Shown here piece after piece: positions 22,179-34,826 of a DNA stretch of 64,000 bases. Within the stretch, counting starts at the first letter, position 1, and each line of letters begins with the position of its first letter. Source of the stretch: Mucidula mucida (taxonomy: Eukaryota; Basidiomycota; Agaricomycetes; Agaricales; Physalacriaceae); assembly GCA_015501055.1 (NCBI GenBank), contig JADNYV010000006.1, forward strand, positions 607,262-671,261. The letters run 5' to 3'. The notes under the pieces are model-generated. The model did no database searches. It was not told the origin of the DNA and was given only the letters and a program-made list of their open reading frames with translations. The position numbers and the translations under genes were made by a program.

Positions 22179-25100
22179 TTATGCCTGCCCAGCATTGACA
22201 GGCCCAGTGTTAGTTGCATCAGCTTGTTTCGTGGCACTCGGAATCTTTTGCTCAATGATTCGCCTGACATCCCGTAGATGGTGGATCCCCTCCGTCGTCG
22301 AAGGCGACTTGTCAGGAAGCAGGGCTAGCCGCTTCTCCGCGATGCCAAGAAGACGATATGCAGTGGGCATCACCTTCGGAATGTAGTCGAGCATCATGTT
22401 ATCCTAAAAGCGATGAGTTAATTTCTATCGTCGAGAAAGCCTATCACTTACATCAAGACGAAGGACGAGTAGTGCTCGATGCAACCATTGCATGGCGATC
22501 TTGAACGACATGTCAGATGGAGCACTTGAGTCGATGACGGAAGTGTTCTAACGAAAAGCGTCAGTGAGATGTTTGACCATTAAGTCGAATCACATACGCG
22601 ATGAATGATAACGATGACAATGGTTTGAGATAAAGTCGGAGCGTCGGGTCGTAAAGGTAAAACAGTGTCAATGTTTGTTCGCGCCATAATGTTAATGAGG
22701 TCTCTTGGAGTATTTGTCGAAGACAGCGCCTCGAGGAACTGGTCTTCGTATTTCGACATTTCTTCAATTGTTATCGGTTTTTCGATGGCGGGAGGAGGTT
22801 GGACTGGATGGGAAGGCTGTGGCGCTGCGATACCTCTACCATACCACGACGGCGGGAGTGATTGGGGTTGTGGATCGTGTGGATACCAGCCCGGCGGAGG
22901 CTGCTGAGGACCTTGACCCATAGAGCCAGAGTGGGGCAAAGGAGGCATCGGCTGTCCCATCCGAGGTTGCATGGCGGACTGCATCTGGGGTTGATTCATT
23001 GGAGCTTGAGACATACCCATGGGCTGAGGCGGAGGCTGCTTCTGCGGAGGAGTGCCGGAGGGCGGACGAGTCGTCAAGAACTTGACTTGATCAGAAAGGA
23101 CTCGCACTGTTCGCTCGAGTTGCGAGATGGACGCCTAAAATTAATCAATACGGCTCCTACATCGCAAAGAATTGATTTAACCTCTTGACTCCTCTGGGCT
23201 TCGGTCTGCCATCGAGATAGTTCGTTCTTGATGGCGTGGATCTCGGGGAGAACGACCTGAGAAACGGCCTCCTTGACCTGCCTGTCAATGATGACGCTGA
23301 GGTTGTTCGCAAGGGCCTGTGATAGCTTGTTCGAAAACTCAGGACGCAGAAGCAAGTTCTCCATCTCGGCCGGAAGACGCTGTGGGCCAATTGAGGGCGC
23401 GCAAGATAACAAAGAAGCACAGGTACTTACACGAGTAACCAAGTCATTCATTGCACGTCCAACCTGATCAGTCAGAACAGCCTTGACTTCAGATTTCGTG
23501 ATGCTTTCAAGAGCCGGCAAAACAGAGTTCTGAACCTCATTCTTGACAGCGACTTCGACGACCCTCGTTGTGTTCCTCGTCAGTTCCGTCGAGATGAGTT
23601 TCAGAATCTTCTCTTGACGGGCAAAGTCTTCGGCTTGCTCGTGAGCGCGAGCGTCCTCAAAACGTTGGTCTGGAGAACAGATCAGTCTCAGACCTGAGCA
23701 AAATCAAGCAAAAAAGACCCACGTTGCTTGTCCATCTCTTTGTTCAGAGTACGTGTGATCCTCTGGTGCAAGTTATCCTCCATCTTTTTCATTTCCTTGG
23801 GGAAGTCGATGCTCGGCTCTTTCTCCTTCTCCTTCTCCTTGCCCCTCCCATTGCCGCTTCCACTCCCATCGTCCTTGCCACTCCAGGTGACATTCTTGTT
23901 GTTTCCCTTTTGCCCCTTGCCTCTAGGCTCTGGAGCCCGAGCCTCCTCCCTCCCAACATCATCGCCGTCTTCGGACTGGGGAGACCTGGGGCGCGCAACC
24001 TGCTGTTGCTTCTGAGACTTGGGCTCTGACACAGGTGCGGCAGAAGGCGCAATGTAGAGAGGGAATTTGGCCGTCGTCGACGACAGTGCATCCATGTACC
24101 ACTCCTTCCTGATTAAAATTTGGTCTACTCCACTGGAGTGAACGGAAAACGCCGCCAGAGCGAGCTCACTAGGAGTGACTTTCGCGGCGATACACGCAGC
24201 GTACGCCTCGTCGCCTCTGGGGTCTGCATCCGCAGTTAGAATCACAAAATGAATGGTGGCTTTCGGACCCGTAAACTCGACAACTTGGTCAACAAACCCT
24301 CTGCCTGGCTCATCTCCAAGCACCGGCGAATCGATGTTCAGCTTGAATGCAATGATGCTCTCTCGCTTGGAGTTCGCGATCCATAACGTCTGGATGCGCG
24401 CATCATAACAGACATGCCCGAACATGTAGTCGTCGGGTATCGGGGAGCTGTTCACAAATTTGATCGTGGAGAGGATAGCTTTCGTATTAGCCGAAAGCAA
24501 TTGGAACACAGTTCCAAACCGCCGTCCAACAACGATGACACCGTCAGCGTAAGTCAAAGACGAAGGTGGGTCTTCTCCTCGAATTTTGTGATTAGCATAT
24601 GGAACCTGGTCGAGGGTGTTCCAGGTCGTCAAAACGGAGTCGATAGAGATAGTTATGAGAGCCTGCTGCAAAACGTCGAAATCGAAAGATACAAGAGGCT
24701 GTACAGAGAGATAAGCACGATTGTCTTAGTGGAGAAGATAAAAACATACAGAAGTAAGAGTAAGAGTATGTCCCAAGTGGCGAAGATCAGATTGAGAGAT
24801 CGTCCCATCATGTAAACCAACTACATTGGCCAGGTCAATCAAATAAATGAGGTTCTCCGATGCGACTGCGAGTGTGTCCGGCTCTTTGGGATGCCATTTG
24901 ACGGACATGAGAGGGTCCACGTCCGAAGTGGGCGGCGCCACGCAAAGCAACAAATGTCCCCTGTAGAATGGTTAGATAGAGCTCAAAAAGTCGAAAGTCT
25001 TTACTTACGGAACATCGTCGGTGATAATATCCGGCAACTCCCATACAACGAACCCACCATCGTTGGTCACACCAGCCAACCTGTTACCATGAACAGCCAT

Positions 25101-26739
25101 ATCAGACACGCTAGCATTCCCGAATATGGGCGGCAGTTGAAGCAAAGTGCGGTCTCCGTTGGATCTCGAGATGACACGCACACGACCACGGCTCATAGCA
25201 TATGCGACCCAATGAGTAGCTCCAATCGTTGTACCAGGCAAGAAGACGGTGTCCTGCTTGACCAACGCGATAGCGGTCGACTTGACGAAATCGCGCGAAG
25301 CTTGAATCTCCTCCATTGGTTGAGCAACATCGAAAATAATTGTCTGAGGTTGCATACTGGTCGCATGTAAGTCAATTGGAATATAAAGGCCATATACTTA
25401 ACGTACTTTGAACTGACAAAGTTCTTGCCGCCTCGAGCTCTTCGAATACTGCCCCGGGGTCCCGGTGAACTCTCCTTGTCCCGCCTATTACCATTACCCT
25501 GCGGCACACTTTGCTGGTTGTTAACTGGTGATTCCCCTAGTCGTGCACGCTGCGCCTGTGTCTTGGGAGGGGAAGGACGTGGCGGTGACTCGGGGCGCTG
25601 ATGCACAAGCGGCTTTGGGGGAATCGGCGGCGGAGGTACTTGCAACTCGGGCTGACGCGACCGCGAGCTATCCACGGTAGTATAATCACTAGGAGCGGGA
25701 TCATAGAAATCGTACGCCGAAACCGACTGGGGATAAGGGCGGATGTTGGACATTTGCTCGAGCAGGTTATCAACTGACCGACGCTTGGGGTCTGAGACGG
25801 TCGTCCAGCTAGAGTCCTCAGTACTGGACACACTATGGGACGGAACAGGCTTCTTCTTCACTTGGGAAGAGGCGGAAGAGAGGGCATCAAAGGGAGACAC
25901 GAAGTCGAACATGGTCTTTTGCTGCTCCGGAGGAGGCATATTGCGAGGGATCTCAGCAAGTTCAATGGGGTCCGGATGAATGAGAGGCGATCTGTATTCA
26001 GGTGGATCGTGCGCTGGGTAAGGTGGAGAAGGGGCGTGAATGGGAATGTTGTGGGAATGGGAACTGCCAGAATCAGAGTACGTCGATCGCGGGGGATTTC
26101 TAAGAGATGTCTTGTTAGAGATTTATAACAGAAATCGAAAAAGAGGGAGAAAGGAAACACGCTGGAACCGCATGTTGTGTGAACATGCGCGCATTGAGCG
26201 GGAACACGCAATGAAAGAAACCTTACGCACCCAGACATCAACTGGTCGAGGAGAATCTTGCCCTGCAGCTCAGCATTTGTTGGCGGCGATGCGTTTGACC
26301 TCTGCGACGAGCCTGGAGGCGTTGGAATCTGCTGAGGCTGTTGAGCTTGTTGTTGCTGTGGCTGCCCTTGAGCAGCCGCGGGGCGTCCACTCTGATTGTT
26401 AGGCGGTCCAGTCAGCATCGACAACAGCGCATTCTGACGCTCGGTTATCGACTGCGAGGTCGGGTTCGCCGGTGCCGAGGACACAGGCTGCTCGTCAATG
26501 ATAGGCGTCGCTGGACCCGAGCCGTAGCTGGTAGTGGACTGCTGCGACTGCGAAAGATCCGATGAAGAGGACGGGTTCAGATGCTGGAAAAGAGAGTCGA
26601 TCTGAGTTGAAGACATATTGTGAGACAAATGCGGCGGAGCAACGTATTGTGGCTGCGGCTGCTGCACCGGAGGCGTTGGCCCACGCGAAAAGAGCTCGTG
26701 CATGGGCGGATTGACAGGCGCATTGGCACGATTGTCCAT
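22179..26739 (-). CDS. EDC4/Ge-1-like mRNA decapping scaffold
   Basis: Model complement(22179-22403, 22452-22547, 22598-23134, 23182-23379, 23431-23669, 23723-24698, 24750-24960, 25009-25356, 25407-26099, 26231-26739): ten exons, 1343 residues, all phases consistent. The first about 400 residues are Pro/Ser/Gln-rich and disordered. A WD40-type beta-propeller follows (LMSVKWHPKEPDTLAVASENLIYLIDL; LTYADGVIVVGRRFGTVFQLL), then an Arg/Lys/Glu linker, coiled-coil segments (EMKKMEDNLHQRI) and a C-terminal alpha-helical region (KYEDQFLEALSSTNTPRDLI). This is the layout of Ge-1/EDC4, the P-body scaffold that brings DCP1-DCP2 to mRNA. ATG 26739 is the first in frame. The first intron (131 nt) is long for this genome. 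Confidence 0.88.
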
Positions 26740-27973
26740 GGCGAACGTAGTAGGTGGAAACAGAGAGGGAACGAGATAAACGTTGATGTGGCGGAACACA
26801 CACCAACCTTCGGCTTTTTTTGCTCAACACGCTGTTTACACGAGGCTGATGGCACTCGGCAACTCCCGCCACAAGGCCACTTGGGTCACTTTTCTCTTAT
26901 GCGTGCTCGAACACGATGCTGATATCCAGACACGCTTTTTACTCCGTGACGGACATGAACAAGATCCGTATGAAGGAGTTGAAGTGAGAATGCCTAGTTT
27001 TAAATTCACCTCAATAAATAGTAGAGTTGTAGCGCAGCATCCAACCATGTCGCTCTGAACAAGCAACTAGATCGTTCTACTTCATCTCCAGAATGTGGGA
27101 TGTCTACTGATACATCAAACAGGGTACTGAAAAGCACGCACTTTTAATTCTATGCTGCTGTAAAGCCTTGCGGTTGCCACCAGTCACACGCCGAAATACC
27201 CAATTCTTCTACCCGTTAGTATAGCCTCCACAACCGCCCGACTGGCTAGATTTACACAAATTCAATCATCGTGCCGGATGCGGCCAGCCAGGAGGATACT
27301 CGGAACGCCTAAAAGTGACAACTTAGCGCGCGCGGAACATGTTAAGCGTTAATCAAACAACTCGTGATGGAAGTAGAACCAGACATACACCGTGATGTGG
27401 AAGCAGACGCCTGCATCTTATGGGCATTTCAACAACGGGGAAGCTGCGTCGTGCCTTGTACTGCGTCCGAGGCAGCTACTTATTGTTTCAACTGGGTACT
27501 GATCTCCCGGCGTTGGACTTCCTGTGGCCGAAAGTCGCTGTTGACCGTAGAAGCGTCCTAACCTCGAGCGGTTGCCCTTTCTCCACCTGTTGAGGGGAGG
27601 ACACACAGCCGACATGGAGAGCAGACTATATGCAAAATACCTACCGTTAGTAGTATTAGAGTGTGCAGAGGCAAGTAAAGACGACGAACCAAGAGTGACA
27701 ACACTGACGAGGCAAGCTATTGTCATTGTCAGTGCACCAAAGTAGAGTCCATTGCAATTGAGTAAGTTGCCTAAGAGAGGTAAGCTCGTTTCTGAAGCCT
27801 GCGAATTTTCGATGTTCAACAAATCTGAACTGGAACAGTGTTGTACTTGATTTAGAGAGAAATACCCGATGATTGTCTTGACCCGGAACCGCAAGTCAGA
27901 GTCAATGAAATGGTTCAGTCGTAGGCGCATCCAACTGGTAGAACGAAAGACGCAACTCGAAATTGTGACAGAA
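26740..27973. other. Intergenic, no gene seen
   Basis: 1.2 kb between the EDC4-like start and the SSF1 end on the same strand. No supported gene. A frame running into this region from 28275 (minus) is only the antisense-frame shadow of the acidic SSF1 tail. Confidence 0.5.
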
Positions 27974-29440
27974 TCATCGCTTACTACGCAGTTTGGGCTT
28001 TTTCGATGGCGGACGTTGATCTTCATCCTCACTGCTCTCTTGCGCCACTTCGTCATCATCTTCTTCCTCATCCTCACCTTCACTAATCTCTTCCTCGTCG
28101 TCCCACCCTGCCTCGTCATCAAACTCCTCGCCATCTTCAGGCGCATCCGACATGTCAACGTCCTCTTCATCGCCTTCTTCAGCGTCATCTCCAGCAGACG
28201 TCTTTCCCTTCTTCTTCGCAACATTTCGCGCCTGTTCCTCGCGACGTTCCTTGCGTAACTTTTCTTTCGCCGCATGCGCAGCTTTTAGCTCGGCGACTTC
28301 CTTCTTCGACTTTGTGACTGAGAGAAAAAAAAAAAGTGCCATCAGAGATTGCCAGACGAAAACTGTCCCGAGAGACACACCGAATTCATGATAGATGACA
28401 CCGCCCTCCCGTCCCGGTACACCCTCGGTGATTTTGACGAGCTTTAATTCCATCCGAGGACCGACCTCATCCAGGCGAACAGCTCTCCTTGAACCCTTCT
28501 TATTGTTCCTTCCGACGTAGTCATCCGCCAGATCAACAGCATCTCCATCGTCACCAGCGACACTCTCAGCAGACGATGTTGCGCTTTCATAACCATCAGG
28601 ACCAGGTTCGCCTTTCTTGCGCAACAAAAAGTCCGCGACGTCCTTCTCATTTCCAAGATCCAATATGCCTGAAGATGAAGCGGCTTTCGAGGTACCGTCC
28701 AGAATCTTGCGAATGCGTCGTGAAACACCGTAAGCTTTGACGGTGATGATATAATGTCGCCATTCAACGGTACCGCGCTCGGCATTGTAGGAAATAAGGA
28801 CGACGCGTCGAGCAGTGGATAATGTCAACGTTTTGGGTGAGAGCGGGGGAAAGAGGGATTGGAAGGCTTTCATGAGCAGAGGAATGTGGGGAGGTGTCGT
28901 TGGTGATGCAGGTGGGAAGGATGCTAATACGAGCTAGTATGTAGTATTAGTTGGATAGTGTTATGATCTGTTACATCGCGTACCAGAGGTGGACTAAGGT
29001 ACTCCATGCCGATACTGCGCGTCCTTTTTGAGGTGTTCAAGACATCCTTGATCAGACTATACCTCTCGATCCTGAAACTAAGAGTTGGACCGTTTGTCAG
29101 ACGAACGATACGCATGGAAGGAGCGAGCGGTGTAAGAGTAAAAGCCAGTAAATGTGTGACTTGTAGAGCAGGAGCCATGGTCAGATAATCTTTGAGTTTA
29201 TTTCGATTCCGTTCCTGTGTTCTGTGAGCAAGAAAATACAGTTCACCCCAGTGATCTTACCTTCAATCGGCTCGCAGTATTGGGTTCCATGACTTTTCTG
29301 ATGTCACGGACGAGTTGCGCGATTGACGACCCGACTTGGCCATGTTTAATGACAAACGATTTGGGTACGCCAGTCTGTGACGATGCGGATTCCGTCGCGG
29401 CTCCCTTGAGGTGAGTCCTGTTTTTGCGTTTTCTTGCCAT
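27974..29440 (-). CDS. SSF1/Peter Pan-type Brix-domain ribosome biogenesis protein
   Basis: Model complement(27974-28317, 28381-28933, 28984-29214, 29261-29440), 435 residues. A basic N terminus (MARKRKNRTHLKG) is followed by PKSFVIKHGQVGSSIAQLVRDIRKVM and LKDYLTMAPALQVTHLLAFT, then the Brix domain with LKLVKITEGVPGREGGVIYHEF as its closing block. A lysine/glutamate coiled coil and a strongly acidic Asp/Glu tail ending in a basic cluster (KKPKLRSKR) complete the protein. The family acts in the nucleolus in assembly of the 60S subunit. An in-frame extension upstream of 29440 exists but begins without family similarity. Confidence 0.93.
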
Positions 29441-29621
29441 GATTGATGTGAGCAAGGTTAATTTTAGATCACAAATTTTGACAGCACTGTTGTTCATCGG
29501 CCCGGCGAACAAACAACCAAACTTGGACTTGAACTCTTTCTTTGTACGAACCATTTATCAAACGGAGGTGTCCATATATTTCAGTTGGGATCCAATTACC
29601 CGCCACAACTTCTTATCTGCT

Positions 29622-30861
29622 TCAACTGTAGCTGCTCGCACCTCCCCCCAAGTAGGCGTTGGAACGCCCGCCGTCCGCCACGAATACACTGCCGTTCATG
29701 TACGCCCCCGCCCGACTGGCCAGAAATAATATCGCACCCGCCATATCCTAGTTCTTGCATCAACACTACTGAACCGTCGAACGTGACGCTTTACCTCCTC
29801 CGTCCCAGCTCGTTTGAGCGGAACATCTTGACACAATACGTCTGGATCGAGCCTCGCACTAGAATCAGCCACGGCAGAGGTAGTCATCTCTGTGACCCCG
29901 AAATTAGAAATACTATACACCGGCATGTACTCTTGCGGATTTTCCTCACCACTTGGCCAAACACCCGGAGCAATGATGTTGCTGCGGATGCCCCACGGTA
30001 TGAGCAGGTTTGCCATGACCTTGCCCAGGTGGTTGCACGCACTCTTGGACAGCGTGTACGACATGGACAGCACTTTTGCGTCCAATCGGAATGCACCCGA
30101 CGACGATACAGTACGCACCTGCGAAGAATGGTAGGGCGGGCGTGAAAAGTCGAAGGAATCTCCGTCTGTACTCGCCCGGATCTGTTTTCGAATATTTCCC
30201 TGGTGGAGCAGATCCAAAAAAGCAACCGTGGTATAGTAAGGTGCCGTGACATTGGTAGCGAACACTTGGGCAAAGTCGTCGGGGGAGCCGGTATCCCATA
30301 GAGAGGATTGGAATTTCTTGATGGACGGGATATGGAATGAAGCTGTTGGTGAGGTTGGTGGCGTGGGTACATCTGTCTGTGGCGGGGTGGGTGGCCGGTC
30401 TGCCTCGTTCTTTGAAGGCGACGGGAGAGGGTGGCTGAAGAGGTTCTTGGCTATTCCTGCGTTATTCACCAGCAGGTCGATGTGACCCTGCTTGGAACGA
30501 ACAATCTCAACAACAGAAAGCAAACTATCGCGCTCGGTGACATCACATTGGACAGGAATGATTTGGTTGTATTTCTGTCGCTGACGGTTGGTACGAGCTT
30601 TACTGGGAAAAGCAGGCCCTTACGCTGTTTTCTTTAGCAGCTTTCTCCAACAAATGCATTCGACGTCCAATAATATACACCGTCGCTCCGTTGTTCTCGA
30701 GGGCGGTAGCCATGAGTAAGCCGATGCCTATGCGCGCCGTCAAAGTCAAAACCTCAAGAAATCGATGGGTTCGTCTTACCACTTCCTCCTCCAGTCACTA
30801 CAGCAACCAAACCATCCACGTTACAGATATCTTTAGGTATCGCTGACCGGAAGGCAGACAT
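29622..30861 (-). CDS. Short-chain dehydrogenase/reductase
   Basis: Model complement(29622-29747, 29795-30574, 30624-30727, 30780-30861), 363 residues. Classical Rossmann features: VVTGGGSGIGLLMA (cofactor loop, formed across intron 1), GATVYIIGRR, VQCDVTERDS, LLVNNAGIA, and the YTLSKSACNHLGKVMA catalytic Tyr-x3-Ser-Lys helix (here SYTLSKSA). It closes with DMAGAILFLASRAGAYMNGSV. GRR after strand 2 suggests NADP(H). A Pro/Ser-rich insert of about 40 residues (SKNEADRPPTPPQTDVPTPP) after NNAGIA is unusual in the family. The substrate is unknown. Its 3' end lies 181 nt upstream of the SSF1 start on the same strand. Confidence 0.88.
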
Positions 30862-32337
30862 TCAGGAATACCCAGATCTTGCTGGCAAGACTCAAGAGCG
30901 TCACGACGACAGCACAGGATCTTATAAGTAATCCGTTTCCAAGTCCGATAACCTTCCAGACTTCACGGCGCGGCTTACAGGAAATTTGCTAACCCGGTAC
31001 GAGGTAACGAAGCGACTCCAAGCATTCCATTGAGTGAACCTCTCAAGTCACCCCATGGGTTAATGCGTGATGTAGTACTAGATTGGACGATACCGCACAC
31101 CACAAGAGCAAGGACAATTGATCTCAAGTTCCTGTAGTAAGCTCCGGAAATTTGACAGAGAACCGCCACGAAGTACCACCAGTTGAGTGCTTAGACTGAT
31201 GAGAGACGAATTTAATTGCACTATCTGCGTATTCCGAGTCCTTTGCTCGACGTACCGAGGTAAGGAATCTCGCATCACTACTGTCCCACAGTTATCAATA
31301 ATAGAGAGCTAGGCCGATGTACCTCAAATCTTGAATACGTATGTATACTAGCCCTGTGCACAATGCGCAGGCGCCGCGAAACTTCAACATGCCATGAAAG
31401 ATATACGGTGCGTGATGTGCTTTCACTAACGAAGCCACGCAGGTCATCATAGAATGATAATGCCATACATGAGAAAGCGTTCGCGCGATTTACACCATGT
31501 TATCGGCTAATGCGTGCCATCGATGGTTTTTTTCGATGTCAATAACGCGTCCATGGACGCGTCGAGTCGATTACCATTATCAAGCTCCGATCTCGCAACA
31601 TTGTGGATTGCGATGGCCGTCACATCAGTTTGATCTCTCCGCTGAGGGAAAGATAGACATCCACAGATCGCGCCCCGAGGTATTCGAAACGCAATACTCG
31701 TCTCGAAAGTCTACCGGGAGTACCGCATGTCCACCTAGATAGACATATAAAACGGGCACGTTTGAACGTTCCACGGAGGAGCTTTTCGGGAGTGCAAAAC
31801 AAGTGGGGATACGCGCGAACGTCAGCTGGTGACAAGGTTCGTTTCCTCGAGGAGACGTAGTTTAATTCTTGTAAACTTCAGCAAGATTACTATGTCGCAG
31901 CGCCTCTTTCGGAGTCTTCACAGGTATATGGGACGGTCACAACTCAACTGCTCATCACTATATATCTAACAGATGCCTAAGTTCGTGTACACCAACACCG
32001 AGCGGAAAAGCAAAGACAGGGAGCGACGTACCACGATAAAGCAGAAGATAGCTATGAAATTACCTTGAGACTAAGACTTGAGTTCCAAGATGCGAGTACT
32101 ATCAGTACGGGGACCTTCGGAGTCGTTACGCGCCTACAACTATGAATACTTAGCAGAGGAAACACATTGCTCAATTTTGCGAAATCAGCGTCGAATCTCA
32201 GGTTGCCGGAAGAACAGGTCAATGCTTGGTTTGTTCTCGCTCCTGATATCCAGATACCTGGGTTGCCGATAGTGAGGTAAAAACAATTCCTTCGTGACTG
32301 TCAAATCTATGGATCGATGGTGAATCTAAAAAGTAGA
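30862..32337. other. Intergenic, no gene seen; contains an 18-nt palindrome
   Basis: 1.5 kb without a supported gene between the short-chain dehydrogenase start and the haem lyase end. A perfect palindrome (ACGCGTCCATGGACGCGT) lies at 31545-31562. Confidence 0.5.
31545..31562. repeat. Perfect 18-nt palindrome
   Basis: ACGCGTCCATGGACGCGT equals its own reverse complement. It contains two ACGCGT hexamers, the core of the MluI-cell-cycle-box type site (MBF/DSC1) known in ascomycetes. No gene start is close, so a regulatory role is only a guess. Confidence 0.5.
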
Positions 32338-33070
32338 TTACTGAGACGGGGACGAAACCGTCTGGAATAAGGATCCCCAAAAATTCGACACCCGCATCTT
32401 AACGCCCCCCCAGTTATCCAGGGCCGGCCGCACGTCGAGGTAGAACGAGACAGCCTGGGAGGACGGCGCGCTTTTCCCCGTGTAGAAATCGATGATGTAT
32501 CGCGTGCGTGTGCCACAGCGGTCCACGACCCAATCGTGGCGGTCGAACGGCGGCGCGTATCTACACGTCTTAATGATCAACACCAAAAGCAAAAACAAGC
32601 ATGCTGGACACTCACCCCAGAAGAGACTTCCATCGCGCCTTGGGGCTGGGCTCTGCTGGGCGGCCCTTGAAATTGACGAGCTTTACACCGCCGCATGCCT
32701 CGCCGCCGCGACCTGCCTCCCACTTGAGGATCTCTGCCCAGGCGCGCTCGTTGACGGCGTTGTGGATGGGCACGATGCTCTTCATGTCTGCCGCGTGCGG
32801 GTTGTGCTTTTTGCGCTCCATGGCTGCGAAGAACTGCGCTTCGGAGGGGTACACCCAGTTGGCGTTGCCGTCGTCGTCGGAGCCTTTGGGGATTGAGGAC
32901 ACTTCGCGCTCACGGGAGAGGGAAGAGGTAGAGGGAGAGGGAGAGGAGAATAGGCGGCTCCATGTTGAAGCCGAGGAAAAGGAGGAAGAGGAGGAGGAGT
33001 GGTCCACTGGACATGTTTCTGGCTTCTTCTCGGTGGAGGAAGCGCCGTGGTCGACTGGACAGCCCGACAT
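32338..33070 (-). CDS. Cytochrome c haem lyase (holocytochrome-c synthase)
   Basis: Model complement(32338-32560, 32616-33070), 225 residues. The start gives MSGCPVDH, and a second ETCPVDH follows: two CPV haem-regulatory motifs as in fungal lyases. The Ser-rich linker leads to the core GNANWVYPSEAQFFAAMERK, IVPIHNAVNERAWAEILKWE and APPFDRHDWVVDRCG, then the C terminus FYLDVRPALDNWGGVKMRV. It attaches haem to apocytochrome c in the mitochondrial intermembrane space. The His of DRHDW and the NEXXW-like block are the conserved haem-binding region. It is divergent from NMO-A, with 187 nt between start codons. Confidence 0.93.
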
Positions 33071-33257
33071 AGATGGTGACTGTTCGGAGAAACCGGAGTG
33101 GACGCGCTGCCGCCGGCTCTTAGCCAAATTTGGATGGTGAAGCATCCGGCTATGATGTTTACCGGAACAAGTCCCATGAACACAACCACTCGCGTATGCT
33201 GCTGTATAAATTGGCACCTATGGGTGGAGATCTTCTGACTTACCCTCCATCACTGTC
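33071..33257. promoter_or_regulatory. Divergent promoter region of haem lyase and NMO-A
   Basis: Only 187 nt separate the two opposed ATG codons, so the 5' elements of a mitochondrial haem enzyme and a flavin-dependent oxygenase must overlap here. No specific motif is claimed. Confidence 0.5.
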
Positions 33258-34826
33258 ATGCCGTTGTCCACACCAGTCTTTTCGACCCCGTTGACCAAGC
33301 TGTTCAATATTAACCATCCTGTCATGCTTGCGGGTGAGTCGTCACAAAGCTCAACATCAACTCATGCTAAATAATGTAGGTATGAACGTTGCTGCAGGCC
33401 CAAAGCTCGCCGCGGCCGTCACCAACGCAGGTCATTCAATCACTTGCCATCTCGAGTACTACGTCTGAACCTCATTAGGTGGTATCGGCGTTATCGGCGG
33501 TGTGAGACAATCACCAAAGTTCCTCAAAGGCTACATCGACGAGCTGAAAAGCTTTCTCGAGGACAAGAACGCGCCTTTTGGCGTCGACTTGCTCTTACCG
33601 CAAGTCGGCGGAAACGCACGCAAGACTAACCGCGATTACACTGATGGTCAGCTTCCTGAGCTCTTGGATGTGATCATCAAAGGCGGCGCGGCGTTATTCG
33701 TCAGTGCTGTCGGTGTGCCGCCGAAATGGGCTGTCGATAAGCTGCATGAGGCGGGTATACCTGTGATGAAGTGAGTGTTTCGGGTTCTCAAGCTTCTGTA
33801 GCACTAGCGCTAATTAAACTCCCTAGCATGGTTGGACATCCAAGGGTTATTGTCCTGTCATAATCAATGCTCACAGTCACTAACCTCAGTGCTAGCACGT
33901 CGCAAAAGCGCTTGCTCAAGGTCTGCCTGTTTAGTATTTGAGTCCACTCCAAGTAAACTTTCCAATATAGGCGTCGACATCATCTGCGCGCAGGGAGGCG
34001 AAGGCGGCGGCCACACGGGCGATACACCTTTCTCAATACTTATACCTGCAGTCGTGGATCTCTGCAAAGACGCTATAAGCCCTCTAACCGGAGAACCCGT
34101 CATTGTCGTTGCTGCTGGAGGCGTCGCCGACGGACGTGGCTTAGCAGCTGCTCTCGCGTACACCGCTTCTAATGCCTTTTTCCCCGCGGTCAAAGCTGAT
34201 TCTTGCATACTAGCTATGGCGCATCGGGTGTTTGGGTTGGGACACGCTTCGTAGCGAGCGACGAAGCGGGTGCGCCTGAGAAGCACAAGGATGCTGTCCT
34301 CAACGCTAGCTATGACGATGTGATCCGCACTACGATATACACGGGTCGGCCACTGCATGTCTACAAGACGCCTTACATCGTTGACTGGCAAGTGTCCGTT
34401 TCATTTGGTTATGACGGTGTGAATAAATTGGCCATAGGGAAACCAAGCGGCGACAGGAGCTCGAAACACTCACCTCGCAAGGAAAGATACCTCATGAAGT
34501 CGAAGTTTTAAGTCACCCAGAGAAATCAATGACGGAACGCATGTGTACGACGCGTCTCTAGCTTTTCTTGTGCTTGCCGTTGACACTCTGTTAGGGTTAA
34601 TTGGAAAGGTAGCTGGATCAGTGCATGTATGTGGTTCCTTCTATTTGAATATGTTGAGCTGATTCCGAATCCGTAGGACATCAAGCCGGCAAAGGAAATG
34701 TACAGTGTCCTTAGTTTCCTTGACTTCATTACTAACATGCTCCCCAGTGTCGACGAGTTAGTGTTGACAGCCGCAAAGAGTCTACAAATCGCGACGAAGC
34801 TTGTCTTGCCTCACTCCAAACTTTGA
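33258..34826 (+). CDS. Nitronate monooxygenase A (2-nitropropane dioxygenase-like)
   Basis: Eleven exons: 33258-33333, 33380-33430, 33479-33770, 33827-33845, 33896-33920, 33971-34157, 34214-34387, 34438-34544, 34595-34626, 34677-34699, 34748-34826; 354 residues. An FMN-dependent TIM barrel: HPVMLAGMNVAAGP, GGIGVIGG, PFGVDLLLPQVGG, GHTGDTPFSILIP with the catalytic-type His (GGGHTGD), VVAAGGVADGRGLAAAL (phosphate loop) and YGASGVWVGTRF. It detoxifies nitronates, producing nitrite and a carbonyl compound. The intron after the Trp codon at 34386-34387 uses a GC donor (GCAAGT). Same exon plan as NMO-B at 45.3 kb. Confidence 0.92.

Noticed and set aside
27418..28275. Long Arg-rich minus-strand frame
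   Set aside because: It is the shifted-frame reading of the Asp/Glu/Lys-rich SSF1 tail; the correct frame is fixed by the Brix domain.
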